A DNA stretch of 64,000 nucleotides from Bacillus sp. THAF10 (GTDB lineage Bacteria; Bacillota; Bacilli; Bacillales; Bacillaceae_I): NCBI RefSeq assembly GCF_009363695.1, contig NZ_CP045403.1:3978501-4042500 (forward strand), given 5' to 3'. Shown here piece by piece: positions 62,905-64,000 of the stretch. The first letter of the stretch is position 1. Each line of letters opens with the position of its first letter. Under the pieces are notes generated by a model, which saw nothing but the letters and a program-made list of their open reading frames with translations, ran no database searches and was not told where the DNA came from. A program made the position numbers and the translations under genes.

Positions 62905-63136
62905 CCCAAAAGACCTTGCTATCTCAATTTCTATCGAAGCTGCTGAATTGCTAGAAGACTTTCAATGGATTAGTAGCGAAGAAGCACTTAATGCAAATAA
63001 AGAAAACCTCCGTGAAGATATCGCGGATGTTTTAATCTATTCTTTAATGTTGTGTTCAGATCTTGGGTTGGATGTTAGGGAGATTGTGGAAGAAAAGATT
63101 TTGAAGAATGGGAGGAAGTACCCTGTTGAAAAATAG
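62903..63136 (+). pseudogene. MazG-type nucleotide pyrophosphohydrolase fragment
   Basis: From NPKDLAISISIEAAELLEDF through EDIADVLIYSLMLCSDLGLD to RKYPVEK this is the C-terminal three-quarters of a MazG-like enzyme, with EAAEL and EDIADV metal motifs intact. The first about 25 residues are replaced by a DUF2075 fragment in another frame. An ORF from 62780 crosses the junction, but a functional product is doubtful. Confidence 0.75.
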
Positions 63137-63497
63137 ATTCTTCGTAATTTGCAAGGACTAAAATTTCTATAAAATTGTTGGCGTGGCTGTGACGTTGTTT
63201 TTTAAAAAAAATTCAATAATGTCTATATGTATAAACTAATTTTTCTAGAGTTAAAGATTGAATGTAAATATCTAGTACTATAATTTTCTTGATTTTCTCC
63301 CGCGTTCATACTTCAAAGTTTAGAATCCTTTCTGAGACAGGGTTTAAACCATTTTGTTTATTCTTCGAAAAATACATCTAAAGTTACTATCATATTCAAT
63401 GAATCTCTCTCTTTGGTAAAATATTTAATAAATTGAAACAATCAATTTTCTAAACCGTATCATCTATTAAACTAAATGTAGATAGGAGTGAAACAAT
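63137..63497. other. AT-rich spacer
   Basis: About 360 bp without a credible gene, repeat or RNA. An AGGAGTG site at its end serves the next gene. Confidence 0.5.
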
Positions 63498-63986
63498 TTG
63501 GTTAACAACAACGCAAATATTAATAAAAAAGATGACGTTCCTTTTGGAATCGGTTTATCATTCTCTTTTATTTTTCTAGCTATATTCATATATATGTATC
63601 CAGAGTATTTAGGTGGTAGTACAGTAACAATAATATTTAGTTCAATATGCATCTTAATTGGTGTAATGGGGCTTGGTATAGAACTAAACAAGCTTAATGA
63701 AAGGAAAAATTCGGGATTTGATAACCTTGGAATAGGACTTGGTTTACTATTTTTATGGGCGATTTTACACTATTTCTTCCCTTATTTATTGGTAAATTGG
63801 TTAATATTAATTATTCTTTTCTTTGCAATAATTGGAATTATGAGTGGCCTAGCTAACTTAATATCCAACATAATGACAGCAAAAACTAAAAAGAAACTAC
63901 TTGTTGAAATTCCTATTATAATAACTCAATTAGGTGCAACTATAATTGCAATTTATAAAATTTTGGTTGAATTAAAACTAATTTAG
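63498..63986 (+). CDS. Membrane protein of unknown function
   Basis: A 162-residue protein with five hydrophobic helices (about 17-35, 41-60, 76-95, 98-118, 136-158) and charged loops. TTG start with ATAGGAGTG 8 nt upstream. The family is not recognised. AT-rich like the surrounding 60-64 kb region. Confidence 0.65.
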   Translation: MVNNNANINKKDDVPFGIGLSFSFIFLAIFIYMYPEYLGGSTVTIIFSSICILIGVMGLGIELNKLNERKNSGFDNLGIGLGLLFLWAILHYFFPYLLVNWLILIILFFAIIGIMSGLANLISNIMTAKTKKKLLVEIPIIITQLGATIIAIYKILVELKLI

Positions 63987-64000
63987 TAACCTTAATTAAT

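Overview
The window looks like chromosomal DNA of a low-GC, Gram-positive, endospore-former-type bacterium of the Bacillaceae. Supporting signs are strong GGAGG-type ribosome binding sites, frequent GTG/TTG starts, lipoproteins with classical lipoboxes, several ECF sigma/anti-sigma pairs, an adaA-alkA-adaB repair operon, a CadC/CadA pair and B. subtilis-type ParB (parS) and Zur motifs. There are no rRNA or tRNA genes, no prophage and no CRISPR array. It is mostly core and niche metabolism with a few decayed or mobile patches.

Layout. 0.1-3 kb: malate:quinone oxidoreductase and a membrane diguanylate cyclase. 3-8 kb: an operon of a YgiB-like lipoprotein, a glutathionylspermidine-synthase-like ATP-grasp ligase and a DUF350 membrane protein. 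A convergent two-TM/RCK potassium channel faces it, and a striking 52-bp x 17 tandem array lies between. 8-12 kb: an AraC regulator with an EamA exporter, then a complete IS1182-family element with a 9-bp target duplication. 12-16 kb: cadC-cadA with operators, and an FAD oxidoreductase behind near-perfect Zur boxes. 16-18 kb: small housekeeping-type genes and a WYL regulator. 18.6-23 kb: an AT-rich bacteriocin-type ABC export/immunity operon whose exporter is truncated against a broken LuxR gene. 23-28.5 kb: the alkylation-repair operon, membrane proteins, a second diguanylate cyclase and a GNAT. 28.7-33 kb: a GCTGGGACAA-ended repeat element, an ECF sigma/DUF4179 pair and an MHYT-PAS-GGDEF-EAL protein. 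33-39 kb: DoxX, an old-yellow-enzyme reductase, an ArsR regulator, a CLC (probably fluoride-type) transporter and an M48 protease. 39-43 kb: a doubly broken tandem GNAT, an AT-rich pair of unknown exported proteins, and msrA. 43.6-51.3 kb: DegV and a seven-gene ABC uptake operon with an alkaline-phosphatase-superfamily enzyme, a PHP phosphatase and a DeoR regulator. 51.6-59.9 kb: an acyltransferase, a lipoprotein, nitroreductase/Rrf2, a second ECF/anti-sigma pair, an MBL hydrolase, a C45 peptidase and a MerR regulator. 60-64 kb: a potassium-channel pseudogene, a YHYH surface protein with two tiny downstream ORFs, a DUF2075/MazG deletion scar and a membrane protein.

Themes. Three c-di-GMP proteins, two intact ECF systems and two transcription-factor-linked reductases suggest heavy signalling and stress control. 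The most unusual content is in non-coding DNA: the 52-bp array, a three-copy structured dispersed element with an invariant 36-nt internal spacing, two copies of a ~20-bp-period TCAGCGAA array, a 21-bp-period array, and two identical parS-like sites that suggest an origin-proximal location. Several loci record decay events that can be read base by base: a 19-bp duplication, a nonsense codon, TGG-to-TGA changes and deletion junctions. All family assignments come from reading translated sequence; no database search was run.
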